Source: a virus
Direction: 5' to 3' (one strand)
IMG/VR virus record: IMGVR_UViG_3300044679_000051
Coordinates: 1 to 40,987 of that record
Length of the DNA: 40,987 nucleotides
Shown: positions 20,131-28,994 of the stretch, in pieces
Layout: every line of letters starts with the position of its first letter
Numbering within the stretch: the first letter of the stretch is position 1
Notes under the pieces: model-generated
Told to the model about the DNA's origin: nothing
The model's database searches: none
The model's input: the letters and a program-made list of their open reading frames with translations, nothing else
Program-made: the position numbers and the translations under genes

Positions 20131-22788
20131 ATGCCATTTCAGCCAGGGGCAGCCCTATATTCACAAGGATTTGGAACTGTTCCAGCAGGAGTTGCATTTC
20201 CTCATTTAGACGTAAGACCACCAGCCGTAACTGATGTTAATTATCCTATCGGGCAAAGATGGATCGATACAGTTGGTAATGCAGAATATACACTTACAAG
20301 CCAAACAAGTATCGGAGGTGTTCTTCAATCTCTTTGGGTTGAAGGAATTCCTAATGCGACAACCACATCAGCAGGTAAAGTCTTTCTTGCAACAACTGCT
20401 CAGACTGAAGCTGGAACAGCACCATCTGCTCTATATGTCGCTTCAGCCAACGATGTTTATGCATATGGACAGTCTTTAGTATTAGCCGGAGCAAACATTG
20501 CACAAACAACTGTAACCGGTATCGTTAACCTTGCCACGAATGCTCAAGCGGTTGCCGGTACTGCAACAGTTCCAGGAGTTACCGCATTAGCCGTTCAGCC
20601 ATCAAATTTAGCCGCAGTCTTTGCGGCAAGTCCAGCCATTGGATCAACTACTCCAGCCGCGGGAACGTTTACTAATTTAACAGCCGTCGGAACAGTTTCC
20701 CTGAATGCGTCAGGAACGGGAACAACCACAATCGGTGGATCTTCTGGAGCAATCACGATTGCAACAGGAGCAGGAAACTTTTCATTGACAGGCGGTGGTA
20801 ATACTGTAGGAATTGCCAATGATTCAGCTGCAAATTTAGTCACACTTGGTTCTTTGACAGGAGCTGCTTCTCTCGCACTGCAAACTGGTACAGGTAACTT
20901 TACTTTAAATGGAGTTGGAGCAACTACATACGCAATCGGAGCGGCAACAACAACTGGAACTATCACAATCGGTGGAACAGCCCAAACAGGACCTCTCACT
21001 TTAGGATCATCTTCAGGAACTAATACAGTTGCAATCTCAGCTGGAACGGGAACAAATACGGTAAATATCGCCAATGCTGCAAGCACAGCTAACATTGTAA
21101 ATATAGCAACTGGAGCTGCTCCTAATACTATTATAATCGGTTCACCAAATTCTACATCTTCTCTTACTCTGGCATTTGGATCTGGTAATTTATCAGTCGC
21201 GGGCGGTAATAATTCTACTCTTAACTTTGGTACTGCCGCCCAGGCTGGTACTACAACATTAATTTCCAGCACAGGCACTAATACAGTTATTATTCAAGGC
21301 GGAGTTGCAGCTGCTGCTCAGACCACAACCATTAATAACGGTGCTTCTATCACAGGTTCCAGCACAGTTAACTTGTTAAACGGTGCGACTCCTGGAGCCA
21401 GCCAGACCTTGAACATCATGTCAGGCATTGCATCTGCTGGTACGCAAGCAGTGAGTATCCTAGGCGGTGCAAATACAACAGGTTCTCAGAACTTTTCAAT
21501 ATTTAACGGAGCAATTGCTGGCGCAACCGATACCATCAATGAATTTAGTGGAACTATAGCTTCTGGTACTTGTACTTACAACTTATTCAATGGAAATGCT
21601 TCTGGAGGAACATTAGTTGCTAACATCTTCGGTTCTGTTGCGGCAACAACGGCAGGCACTATTAACCTTGGAACTGGAGCCGCTGCTCACGTATCCAATA
21701 TAGGGAGTGCGACTGGCGGAAATATTACTCTAAAAACCGGATCTACTGGAACAATCGGTATCAACCTTGGTGGTAATGCATCTGGTATAGTAACTATTGG
21801 CGCAACTGCACAAACAGGCCTTATTACTTTAGGCTCTTCTAGCGGTATTTCAACTATAGCAATTGCTTCAGGAGCTGGAACTAATACAGTTTCCATCAGC
21901 AATGCGGCGTCTAATTCAAACGCTAATGTTGTTAATATTATGAATGGTGCAACACCTGCTGCAAGCCAAACCTTAGCCGTGATGGCAGGCGTGGCTTCTG
22001 CTGGTACTCAATCTGTCCAATTCCTTGGAGGAGCAAATACTACCGGATCTCAGAACTTCCAATTGTTTAATGGAGCAATTGCAGGCGGTGCAGGAACAAT
22101 TAGTATCTTTAGCGGTGTAATCGCTTCCGGAACTGAAACGTTTAACTTGTTTAACGGTAATGCTTCTGGTGGAACACTTGCAGTAAATATCTTTGGTTCA
22201 GCGGCAGCAACGACCGCAGGCACTATTAATTTAGGCACAGGTGCAGCAGCTCACGTTCTTAACCTCGGTAATTCTGCTGCTGGCGCGATGGCAATTTCTT
22301 CAGGAACATCCATCACGTTAAACTACAGTTCTACGGCAACAGTCGTGGTTGGATCAACTGGTGGTAAATATCTTGGCAATGCTGCAAATACAGCTCCTGC
22401 TGCTGGTTTTATCGGTCAGCAAATTAGAGCCACAGTTGCATCAGGTTCTCCTGTTTCATTGACTACCGCAACTCCTGCTAACGTAACTTCTATCAGTTTA
22501 ACTGCTGGTATCTGGGATGTAAGTGGTATCGTTAGCATTACAGGAATGACCACAGGAACCATTCAATACGCATCAATTGATACAACTTCAGCAACGATTG
22601 GAACACAAGGCGATAACGCTGTATCTGCCGCATGGACATCAACAACAGCAGCAGATGTCTCTTTAATTATTCCTGCATATAGAATATCTTTGAATGTGAC
22701 CACAACAGTATACCTCGTCGGTCAAGCCTCATTCACAGTAGGATCGGCTGGGGCGTATGGTAGAATTTCAGCAACACGCGTCGCATAA
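20131..22788 (+). CDS. Large repetitive tail fibre protein, 885 aa
   Basis: AGGAGG start. N-terminal about 130 residues likely attach to the tail (DVNYPIGQRWIDTVGNAEYT). Residues 170-760 are glycine/threonine/alanine/asparagine repeats of beta-helix type. The C-terminal about 125 residues (SGSPVSLTTATPANVTSISL ... AYGRISATRV) form a compact beta knob common at fibre ends, probably for trimerisation or receptor contact. Two copies of a 104-residue segment lie 188 residues apart. First of the fibre operon. Confidence 0.8.
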   Translation: MPFQPGAALYSQGFGTVPAGVAFPHLDVRPPAVTDVNYPIGQRWIDTVGNAEYTLTSQTSIGGVLQSLWVEGIPNATTTSAGKVFLATTAQTEAGTAPSALYVASANDVYAYGQSLVLAGANIAQTTVTGIVNLATNAQAVAGTATVPGVTALAVQPSNLAAVFAASPAIGSTTPAAGTFTNLTAVGTVSLNASGTGTTTIGGSSGAITIATGAGNFSLTGGGNTVGIANDSAANLVTLGSLTGAASLALQTGTGNFTLNGVGATTYAIGAATTTGTITIGGTAQTGPLTLGSSSGTNTVAISAGTGTNTVNIANAASTANIVNIATGAAPNTIIIGSPNSTSSLTLAFGSGNLSVAGGNNSTLNFGTAAQAGTTTLISSTGTNTVIIQGGVAAAAQTTTINNGASITGSSTVNLLNGATPGASQTLNIMSGIASAGTQAVSILGGANTTGSQNFSIFNGAIAGATDTINEFSGTIASGTCTYNLFNGNASGGTLVANIFGSVAATTAGTINLGTGAAAHVSNIGSATGGNITLKTGSTGTIGINLGGNASGIVTIGATAQTGLITLGSSSGISTIAIASGAGTNTVSISNAASNSNANVVNIMNGATPAASQTLAVMAGVASAGTQSVQFLGGANTTGSQNFQLFNGAIAGGAGTISIFSGVIASGTETFNLFNGNASGGTLAVNIFGSAAATTAGTINLGTGAAAHVLNLGNSAAGAMAISSGTSITLNYSSTATVVVGSTGGKYLGNAANTAPAAGFIGQQIRATVASGSPVSLTTATPANVTSISLTAGIWDVSGIVSITGMTTGTIQYASIDTTSATIGTQGDNAVSAAWTSTTAADVSLIIPAYRISLNVTTTVYLVGQASFTVGSAGAYGRISATRVA
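21382..22256 (+). repeat. Duplicated segment in the tail fibre gene
   Basis: 21382-21692 and 21946-22256 match at an offset of exactly 564 bp (188 codons). Both encode SAGTQ, GGANTTGSQNF, FNGNASGGTL and AATTAGTINLGTGAAAHV, with many synonymous differences, so the duplication is old and kept in frame. Confidence 0.9.
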
Positions 22789-22797
22789 GGATTAAAT

Positions 22798-23025
22798 ATG
22801 CTAAAGAATAAATCAGTATTAGAACACGTAATTGAAAATAGAGTTTATCATTTCACATGCGACCCAGATTCAGATCTGAAGCATGTGAAGGATGCTCTTT
22901 TAAAGTTTTTACAATTTGTCGGTCATATCGAAGATCAAGTAGCAGCTCAACAAAAAGCTGCTCAAGAGACAGCTGATGCTGAGAAAGTATTAGCTCCAAT
23001 AGAAGAACCTCCTAAAGAGAGTTAA
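22798..23025 (+). CDS. Small fibre-operon protein, 75 aa
   Basis: MLKNKSVLEHVIENRVYHFT, then a helix (DLKHVKDALLKFLQFVG) and an alanine/glutamate/proline tail. AGGATTAAAT precedes the ATG. Small proteins of this form sit next to fibre genes in podovirus-like genomes and may be assembly helpers; unproven. Confidence 0.7.
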   Translation: MLKNKSVLEHVIENRVYHFTCDPDSDLKHVKDALLKFLQFVGHIEDQVAAQQKAAQETADAEKVLAPIEEPPKES

Positions 23026-23026
23026 C

Positions 23027-23374
23027 ATGTCATTTACAAATAGAATTACCTGGGAAACTCTTAGAAGTATTGATTCTGCCAATCTAAACGGCACTTATCA
23101 AGCATTAGGAGGTCCGCTTCTTCATCAAGGATATATCGTTAAGATGGTGAATAATGGCCCGTCCGTTGTCACTGTTTCGATTGACGGCGCAACTGATATA
23201 GATGTATGCCCTGGTAATTCTTTTTGGCTCTATGATGAAGGAAAGATGGGAAATCAAGCTGGATTCCCATCACTTCCTCAAGGTACACAATTCTATGTTA
23301 AAGGTGCGGCAAGCGGAACGACTCCTGGATTGTCACTTATCTATCTTGTGGTTCAATACTTAATTCTAAACTAG
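23027..23374 (+). CDS. Small tail-associated beta protein, 115 aa
   Basis: MSFTNRITWETLRSIDSANL, then LLHQGYIVKMVNNGPSVVTV and SIDGATDIDVCPGNSFWLYD. The all-beta sequence with a final VVQYLILN resembles small conserved tail/fibre adaptors in phages. GAGAG start, one base after the previous gene. Confidence 0.7.
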   Translation: MSFTNRITWETLRSIDSANLNGTYQALGGPLLHQGYIVKMVNNGPSVVTVSIDGATDIDVCPGNSFWLYDEGKMGNQAGFPSLPQGTQFYVKGAASGTTPGLSLIYLVVQYLILN

Positions 23375-23381
23375 GGATATT

Positions 23382-23978
23382 ATGTCACAAGCTGGAAGTA
23401 CAGGCGCAGGAGGAGGAGGCGGTGGCCCAACAGTTCCAACATCATTCCCAACAGATAAGGGAACGGCGACACCTTCAACTAATCAGTTAATTTTTCACGG
23501 AGTTGACGGAACAGATTTAATTGCTATTGGTGTGACTCCTATTTTCAGTTTATCCACTATTCAGGCATATGGCGGAGTTGCAGGAACGGCAACTGCCAAT
23601 AAAGTCGATCTAGTATTGCCTAATGCCTATCACGGAAGTGTGACAACAACCAACGGCACACAAACTATTCTTGTCAATGTTCCCTATGCTATCACTAATG
23701 GGACAATCAATTATCAATTTACAGTTACTTCTTATGATATAACTGACAATCTAGGTGCTACTCAAATTTGGAATATATCTATTCGTGTTACAGGGGGATC
23801 TGCAATTGCTCTTCCAGATAATGTGATAATCAAACATGAAGATCCAACATTTCCGGCTGCTGCAAATATAGACTTTAATCGAGCCGTGCCAGGAACTATA
23901 CAAATAAGAGTAACTGGAGTCTCAGCGACAACAATTGAATGGGCCTGCATAGGAACTCAAACACAGGTAGGAACATGA
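23382..23978 (+). CDS. Fibre-operon protein, 198 aa
   Basis: Glycine-rich linker at residues 5-15, then an all-beta body (SVTTTNGTQTILVNVPYAIT, GTIQIRVTGVSATTIEWACI). Likely a virion surface protein. AGGGATATT start; end overlaps the next gene by ATGA. No family recognised. Confidence 0.7.
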   Translation: MSQAGSTGAGGGGGGPTVPTSFPTDKGTATPSTNQLIFHGVDGTDLIAIGVTPIFSLSTIQAYGGVAGTATANKVDLVLPNAYHGSVTTTNGTQTILVNVPYAITNGTINYQFTVTSYDITDNLGATQIWNISIRVTGGSAIALPDNVIIKHEDPTFPAAANIDFNRAVPGTIQIRVTGVSATTIEWACIGTQTQVGT

Positions 23979-25216
23979 CTTGCATTACTAATATTGGATC
24001 TGACCAAGGATTTCTGACTTACCAAAATGCAGACTTTAGCAGAACTTCACCAGCCGGACAAACTGGAAACATTCTTAATCAAGACGGTCAATTATGGATT
24101 GGGAGAACGACTCCAACAGCTTGTGGAGCAACCATCGGAGTTGGTAATATTACCTCAACAGATGGCTCAATCAGTGTCATCAATGGCCCAGGCTCGATTG
24201 ATATTAGAGGACAAACAGCAGGCTTTCAGCCAAACGCTGCGCTTCAGGAATTCGATGATTTTATTGAGGGTGGTACAGGTAATAAACTTGTATGGACAGG
24301 TTTTGGGGGGTCTGCTCAAATATATAGTGCCGGCACTGTTAATAATCCTGGAATTTTATTGAGTCGTGTAGCAGGAATTAATGGCGGATTATACATAGGT
24401 GAGTCTAATAATTCCACTCAGGTCGGCCCTATAGCGTTAGGCGGAGGCGTTACAACAGTTAATTGGGTAGTGCAATTACCTTCATTATCTGCCGGAGGAA
24501 ATACATATAGATTTTCATGCGGATTAGCTGACGGAGTAAGTTTAAGTAATGGAGTAGATACATTCGTAAACGGTGTTTATTTCCAATATACGAATGCAGT
24601 AAATGGCGGTCAATGGACAATAAATTGCACTAATTCTTCAACAACGACGACTGTTAATACAAATGTTGCGGCTAACACATCATTTGTGACTTTATCAATT
24701 GTTGCCAACGCAGCTGCTTCATCTATCTCATTTTACATAAATAATATTGCTGTCGGAACAGCGATCACGACTAATATTCCTACAGCTTCGTTAGCTCCAT
24801 TTTTTTCTGCAGTAAATCTTTCTGGTACTACTCCAAATATTCTCGCAGATCTATTTTGGATAACAATAGCCCTCTCTAACCCACGCCCAGGCCCAACATC
24901 AACAGTAGCTCCTTTCTCAAATAGACAGATTCTTTCTTATACGCAAACAGCTACCAGTTATCAGGTATTGGGCACTGATGCGATTATTGGGGTGACGGAT
25001 AACTCTTCTGCTAGAACTATTACTATGCCTAATACAAACCTTGTCGCAGGTCAAGTATGGAACATCAAAGATGAAGCAGGTACAGCACAAAGCTCGCATA
25101 ACATTACGATTAGCGGAAATGGGGTAAATATCGACGGAGCCTCCACATTCGTTATAAATACGAATTATGGGGAAGCAGAAATCTATTATAACGGCGTAAA
25201 ATTCTTTATAAAATAA
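23975..25216 (+). CDS. Tail fibre protein, 413 aa
   Basis: N-terminal motif ILNQDGQLWIGRT and a central jelly-roll-like region (about 90-300). The C-terminal segment (NIKDEAGTAQSSHNITISGN, DGASTFVINTNYGEAEIYYN) is a common fibre end, repeated across unrelated phages. ATG 23975 is chosen for AGGTAGGAAC upstream and ATGA coupling; a longer open frame lacks a ribosome site. Confidence 0.75.
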   Translation: MTCITNIGSDQGFLTYQNADFSRTSPAGQTGNILNQDGQLWIGRTTPTACGATIGVGNITSTDGSISVINGPGSIDIRGQTAGFQPNAALQEFDDFIEGGTGNKLVWTGFGGSAQIYSAGTVNNPGILLSRVAGINGGLYIGESNNSTQVGPIALGGGVTTVNWVVQLPSLSAGGNTYRFSCGLADGVSLSNGVDTFVNGVYFQYTNAVNGGQWTINCTNSSTTTTVNTNVAANTSFVTLSIVANAAASSISFYINNIAVGTAITTNIPTASLAPFFSAVNLSGTTPNILADLFWITIALSNPRPGPTSTVAPFSNRQILSYTQTATSYQVLGTDAIIGVTDNSSARTITMPNTNLVAGQVWNIKDEAGTAQSSHNITISGNGVNIDGASTFVINTNYGEAEIYYNGVKFFIK

Positions 25217-25225
25217 TGAGGACTC

Positions 25226-25867
25226 ATGTCATATAAGCCAAAAGTCTTAGCAGTTATCGATGGGGGAACAGGCGCCAGCACATTTACTGCTGGACTTGTA
25301 GTAGCCAACGGAACAAATACCTTCACCACGCAAGCCAACAATGCCACAGGAAACCTGGTTTTTATCAATTCTGTAACGGTGACTTCTGGCGCTTCTGTAA
25401 CGCAGGTCTCTCTTACTTTAACGACTACTTATAATACTTATCAGCTAATAATGACGGGGGTTATTCCTGCCACAAACGCGGCTTTGCTGCGAATGCTTTT
25501 TACTGATGGATCAGGTCAAATATCTTCAGGATATGGAGGAGGTTTTAACGCAAACCTATATAATTCTACTACATTGTCAAATACAAATTCGGGGACATTT
25601 TTTCCTTTATCTACTGCCACAAGTTCAACTGCGACATATGGATATTCAGGGACTGCCTATTTATATAATATGAGTTTGATTGCTCCGGGAAGCCAACAGC
25701 AATACATAACAGGACAAGCGATGTACTTGAATTCGACTCCTGCTTATGAATATGGGACTATTTTTGGAGAGGTATCACCTAATGCAGTTATAACAAGCAT
25801 TCAATTGCTATATAGCTCAGGAAATATCAGTCAGGGAATATTCACTTTATTCGGAATTCTCGAATGA
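25226..25867 (+). CDS. Short tail fibre / receptor-binding protein, 213 aa
   Basis: Starts with a fibre attachment-like motif (VLAVIDGGTGASTFTAGLVV), then a beta-rich domain ending in SSGNISQGIFTLFGI, the usual last strand of short receptor-binding fibres. GAGGACTC before the ATG. It overlaps the glycosyltransferase start by ATGA. Confidence 0.7.
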   Translation: MSYKPKVLAVIDGGTGASTFTAGLVVANGTNTFTTQANNATGNLVFINSVTVTSGASVTQVSLTLTTTYNTYQLIMTGVIPATNAALLRMLFTDGSGQISSGYGGGFNANLYNSTTLSNTNSGTFFPLSTATSSTATYGYSGTAYLYNMSLIAPGSQQQYITGQAMYLNSTPAYEYGTIFGEVSPNAVITSIQLLYSSGNISQGIFTLFGILE

Positions 25868-26541
25868 CGAAAATTTACCTGGCCACTCCCTCTTATGACG
25901 GGAAAGTCACTATTCCTTATGCCCTCAGTCTTGGGCATACAGCTTGTCTAATGAATTCACTTGGAATCGCAGTCGAAGTACAAGTAAATTACGGATCAGC
26001 TCTTGTCGTGACTGAAAGAAATCGCATTATGATGAAATTTCTTGAATCTGATGCCACGCATTTGCTTTGTATCGATGCAGACATCGGATGGCCTGCGCAA
26101 GCTGTTAAAAACTTGTTAGATTGCGATTTAGATATTTGTGCAGGATTATATCCTTGCAGACAAAAAAAAGGATATATTTGTAAGCCGTCCTTAAATCCTG
26201 ATGGAAGCATGATAAAAAAAGACAATCTTTTCAAAATGGATTACATTCCTGCTGGATTTATGCTGATAAAAAGAAATGTTATCGAAAAACTAATCGAAAA
26301 TTACTCTCATCTATATTACGAAACTTTAGACGATAATCAAAAAAAACAAGGTTGCTATGCGATCTTCAATACAGAACTCTTCGAAGGCGATTTTTGGGGA
26401 GAAGATTATGTCTTTTCAAGACGCGTCAGAGAATGCGGTTATGAAATATGGATCGATCCATTTATCGAATTCGACCATAATGGAGTCAAAGGAGCCTTCA
26501 TTCAAGAGCTTCTGATGCCTCACAATGGTTCTTCCTCATAA
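25864..26541 (+). CDS. GT-A fold glycosyltransferase, 225 aa
   Basis: ATPSYDGKVTIPYALSL opens like family-2-type transferases found in phages. DAD (residues 71-73, in LLCIDADIGWPA) is the metal/nucleotide-sugar DXD motif. AGLYPCRQKKGY and EDYVFSRRVRECGYEIW complete the fold. Acting in the cytoplasm, it could glycosylate virion fibres or host surface sugars; position as last gene of the fibre operon favours one of these. Confidence 0.8.
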   Translation: MTKIYLATPSYDGKVTIPYALSLGHTACLMNSLGIAVEVQVNYGSALVVTERNRIMMKFLESDATHLLCIDADIGWPAQAVKNLLDCDLDICAGLYPCRQKKGYICKPSLNPDGSMIKKDNLFKMDYIPAGFMLIKRNVIEKLIENYSHLYYETLDDNQKKQGCYAIFNTELFEGDFWGEDYVFSRRVRECGYEIWIDPFIEFDHNGVKGAFIQELLMPHNGSSS

Positions 26542-26728
26542 TATTCCCAGCTTCTAGCAATCCCATTACCAAGCCATTCCTGTAAATTCGCATGTCAGGA
26601 GATTCGTAAAAATCAAAGTCCATTTCTTCACGGACAAAATAAATCTTTTCAAACAAATCTTGTATGCACTGTTCGCAGCTATTAGCAAAAATAGGCATCA
26701 ACGATAATAGGGCTATGTACTTTATCAT
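26498..26728 (-). CDS. Exported small protein, 76 aa
   Basis: Signal peptide MIKYIALLSLMPIFANS, then CEQC and helices; a third cysteine near the end (NHCEAS). Secretion to the periplasm is likely. Its ATG overlaps the stop of the 24-residue frame before it, and its end overlaps the glycosyltransferase by 44 bases, tail to tail. Possible lysis or exclusion role. Confidence 0.7.
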   Translation of the reverse strand: MIKYIALLSLMPIFANSCEQCIQDLFEKIYFVREEMDFDFYESPDMRIYRNGLVMGLLEAGNIMRKNHCEASEALE

Positions 26729-26799
26729 TTTACATCCTGATTTTTATTTTTATCCCAATTAATAACTGCAATCGTGAAAAAGATTATGAAAAATTCCAT
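26725..26799 (-). CDS. Membrane micropeptide, 24 aa
   Basis: MEFFIIFFTIAVINWDKNKN: one membrane helix and a short charged tail. AAGGGA precedes the ATG, and the end overlaps the next start by ATGA. Too short for homology claims, but the signals are good. Confidence 0.6.
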   Translation of the reverse strand: MEFFIIFFTIAVINWDKNKNQDVK

Positions 26800-26802
26800 G
26801 AA

Positions 26803-27009
26803 TTATCCCTTTCTGTTTCTATCTTCAATCACACATAATCTTGCATGAAAATCAGACATCTCTTTCTGAATGGCATTTACTGTTTGATGTATAGCATCTA
26901 TTTTTGAATCCGTATGCAAATATAAAGGAATAGTACTTCCTAAAATTGTGAATAATACAATCGAAAGTTCAATAATCGGCTGCCATTGGACTACTTGTTT
27001 GTTTTCCAT
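26803..27009 (-). CDS. Membrane-anchored coiled-coil protein, 68 aa
   Basis: MENKQVVQWQ, membrane helix at 12-30 (IELSIVLFTILGSTIPLYL), then a coiled coil (DSKIDAIHQTVNAIQKEMSD) and a basic end. Similar architecture, not sequence, to the protein at 19537-19782. Coupled to the upstream gene through TAATG. Inner-membrane spanin-like or holin-like topology. Confidence 0.7.
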   Translation of the reverse strand: MENKQVVQWQPIIELSIVLFTILGSTIPLYLHTDSKIDAIHQTVNAIQKEMSDFHARLCVIEDRNRKG

Positions 27010-27182
27010 TATTTTATCTCCTTTTTTAGAAAATCTTTTGGAATAACATCAGTGATAATCAAAACTGTGCGCATGGCCTCTAACTTCATTTCTAAATTTT
27101 TCATCCTTAAATCTAATGAACATGCAGCCACAGCTAAAAGTGCTAAAATTAGACTATAGGGTCCTATCCAATGATCTTTCAT
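27009..27182 (-). CDS. Small membrane or lipoprotein, 57 aa
   Basis: MKDHWIGPYSLILALLAVAA, then CSLDLRMKNLEMKLEAM: the hydrophobic stretch ends in VAAC, a possible lipobox, followed by a short coiled coil. It is bounded by an ATGA overlap upstream and a TAATG overlap downstream, with AAGGAAATTAA as ribosome site. Could be an outer-membrane spanin subunit if lipidated. Confidence 0.7.
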   Translation of the reverse strand: MKDHWIGPYSLILALLAVAACSLDLRMKNLEMKLEAMRTVLIITDVIPKDFLKKEIK

Positions 27183-27442
27183 TTAATTTCCTTTTTGATC
27201 ACCACTAGATTTTCAATCGCATTATCTAATCCATCCCCATTAAGATGATACACAAATTCATCACTATCAAGCTGCCTACCCAAATGCTCTTCCATGATTG
27301 CCCGATGCAATCGCATCTTTCTTCCATTTACAGTCTTGTAAGGATAGACAATCTTCTTGTTTACATCGTTAACCTTCCTCGGCAAATGTTCATTTTTAGA
27401 ATTTGATGCTCGTGTGCGAGTTCCTGATACATTTTTTTGCAT
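27179..27442 (-). CDS. HNH endonuclease-type protein, 87 aa
   Basis: The core RLHRAIMEEHLGRQLDSDEF, then VYHLNGDGLDNAIENLVV, is the HNH_3-type motif found in small phage homing-like nucleases. The usual HH pair is YH here, so the catalytic site may be altered. GGAGAG lies before ATG 27442, and the first 82 bases overlap the upstream gene in another frame. The basic N-terminus may contact DNA. Confidence 0.7.
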   Translation of the reverse strand: MQKNVSGTRTRASNSKNEHLPRKVNDVNKKIVYPYKTVNGRKMRLHRAIMEEHLGRQLDSDEFVYHLNGDGLDNAIENLVVIKKEIK

Positions 27443-27546
27443 TGGGCTATCTCTCCAAATAACGCTTTTCTTGTCTTAGACCATTCATTACGAATGGTTT
27501 CCATCTCATCTTGAGGGGGTACTTCAAACAATTCTAATTGTTTCAT
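27361..27546 (-). CDS. Small hypothetical helical protein, 61 aa
   Basis: MKQLELFEVPPQDEMETIRN, then helices. The opening MKQLELFE-x-P resembles a sliding-clamp-binding style peptide (Q-x-x-L-F), but this is only a pattern match. AAGGA sits before ATG 27546; a longer frame from 27588 would overlap the exonuclease gene. Lies between exonuclease and HNH genes. Confidence 0.6.
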   Translation of the reverse strand: MKQLELFEVPPQDEMETIRNEWSKTRKALFGEIAQCKKMYQELAHEHQILKMNICRGRLTM

Positions 27547-27548
27547 AA

Positions 27549-28115
27549 TTAGTCCTTTGGTGGTGTGCGCGACTGCACACAATGCCAAAACTCTAATTCT
27601 TTTTCAACCATAATCCTAATATAGTTAGGGTCAATGAGATATGGAATCAATATATTATTTTTCCCATCATACGAGAAATAATCTATGGATTCCAAACTTG
27701 TTATGTATGCTTGGTGATGTAACTGAGCCACATAATACTCGGGAATTTCGCCCTTCTTTGCTAAACGATGAGAACTGGCCCCGCATTTGATTTCTACGGC
27801 CTTCTTCATATCAAAGTCCATCCCATCCATCGAAGCGCTAAGGAAGGGGTGTTCTGATGATTCTAGAACGATTGGAAATACGGGAATTCCTGTCAATGCG
27901 ATGTAATTGAATCTAGCTTCAGATTCAAGGCGTGTGCCTTCGCGCATCTTTTCCGTACATTCTTGTTCCCACCCAAGAACTTTCTCTTCCCAGAGCATTT
28001 GTTTAGTTTTCCAAGGGTTGCATCCCATTATGATAGAAGCGTCAGACGCTCCTATATGCTGACGCCTGAATTCTGTCCATTCTTTTGTTCCTTGTTCGAT
28101 TGAAATAACTTTCAT
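27549..28115 (-). CDS. YqaJ-type phage recombination exonuclease, 188 aa
   Basis: GTKEWTEFRRQHIGASDASI is the family signature. Catalytic residues are visible as D97 (SMDGMD), E108 and K110 (VEIKC), and Q131/Q135 (AQLHHQ), the PD-(D/E)XK nuclease core that degrades one strand of duplex DNA to leave single-stranded ends. Pairs with the ERF annealing protein upstream. Length is near the family minimum. Confidence 0.9.
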   Translation of the reverse strand: MKVISIEQGTKEWTEFRRQHIGASDASIIMGCNPWKTKQMLWEEKVLGWEQECTEKMREGTRLESEARFNYIALTGIPVFPIVLESSEHPFLSASMDGMDFDMKKAVEIKCGASSHRLAKKGEIPEYYVAQLHHQAYITSLESIDYFSYDGKNNILIPYLIDPNYIRIMVEKELEFWHCVQSRTPPKD

Positions 28116-28135
28116 TGATGTCTCTCAGGTAAATT

Positions 28136-28357
28136 TTAAACATTATCATTGTCTTTGTATTCTTTGCTTAACTCCAAAAACTGTTTAGAAAGATCAAGAA
28201 AAAACCTTCTTCGGTTTTTCTTTGCAACATACCCATGAATCACGCAGTTAATGCAATGAAAAAGAGCCGTCAATACTCCACGTGAATCATATCCATGAAT
28301 GGATTTTATTATTTTATCGACTATTTCATTAGTAATTTTTTCTTGTTCATCATCCAT
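28136..28357 (-). CDS. Small hypothetical helical protein, 73 aa
   Basis: MDDEQEKITNEIVDKIIKSI, helical, with a central hydrophobic helix (VLTALFHCINCVIHGYVA) and a basic segment KKNRRR. It overlaps the ERF gene end by eight bases and lies between the two recombination genes. Function unknown; a helper of recombination is possible by position only. Confidence 0.65.
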   Translation of the reverse strand: MDDEQEKITNEIVDKIIKSIHGYDSRGVLTALFHCINCVIHGYVAKKNRRRFFLDLSKQFLELSKEYKDNDNV

Positions 28358-28991
28358 TCGTTTGTCCTTCTATTGTCTTCTGATAAGCTTCAGCATTCTT
28401 ATTCAATCCCTCGATGCATTTCTTATAATAAGACTGAGGCATTGTACTGAATGAACTGATATTATCTTTGGCAAGATAATCCATCAATGTTGTTACGTAA
28501 GCCGGATCGCATAATTCAGAGAGTTGAGAAAGAGTTCTTGACTGATTTTCAGTGATTAAAGGAGAGAGTTTAGGTTCTTCTTTAGGCCTCTTTTTCTCCT
28601 CTCTAGGCATAGCCGCTTGGCCATCATCATCATCCTGACTGATCCCGCACATCGCAGAAAGGCTATAGCGTCTTGCATAACTCAAGCCTGACCCAATCCC
28701 TTGGGCATCGAATTTTGCGGTCACTACGGGCATTGTAGAACGTATCCACTGGCCGGAAGTATGCAATAAGGTTGTGATCAATACCATTTTTTCATTTAAG
28801 GTATCTATAGTTTGCACAACGCAAAGCCCATTTTTGCTTAAGGGTTGACGACAAGCCGCCCATACAGCGTTAAGGTCTGCATACTTTGATTTAAAGTGGG
28901 GATTGGTAGAATCTTTAATTGCAGGTTCCATTTCACCCTGGCATTTAGCGAGTGCGCTCGCAAGTTTGTCGATCTGTTCAGATTGATTCAT
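28350..28991 (-). CDS. erf: ERF-family single-strand annealing protein, 213 aa
   Basis: NPHFKSKYADLNAVWAACRQ, PLSKNGLCVVQ, and GSGLSYARRYSLSAMCGISQ, then an acidic DDDDG, are the ERF (PF04404) hallmarks. It anneals complementary single strands made by the exonuclease during phage recombination or genome circularisation. The C-terminal part (about 145-213) is a small helical domain after a lysine-rich linker. GGAG start. Confidence 0.92.
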   Translation of the reverse strand: MNQSEQIDKLASALAKCQGEMEPAIKDSTNPHFKSKYADLNAVWAACRQPLSKNGLCVVQTIDTLNEKMVLITTLLHTSGQWIRSTMPVVTAKFDAQGIGSGLSYARRYSLSAMCGISQDDDDGQAAMPREEKKRPKEEPKLSPLITENQSRTLSQLSELCDPAYVTTLMDYLAKDNISSFSTMPQSYYKKCIEGLNKNAEAYQKTIEGQTNG

Positions 28992-28994
28992 GAT

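Noticed and set aside
20595-21278. Long open frame (227 codons) opposite the tail fibre gene
   Set aside because: Valine/proline/alanine-rich mirror of the glycine/threonine repeat codons; no ribosome site; typical shadow of a repetitive gene.
20131-22788. Regular repeats considered as a CRISPR array
   Set aside because: Repeats are in-frame coding segments of a fibre protein with no constant short repeat and unique spacer pattern.
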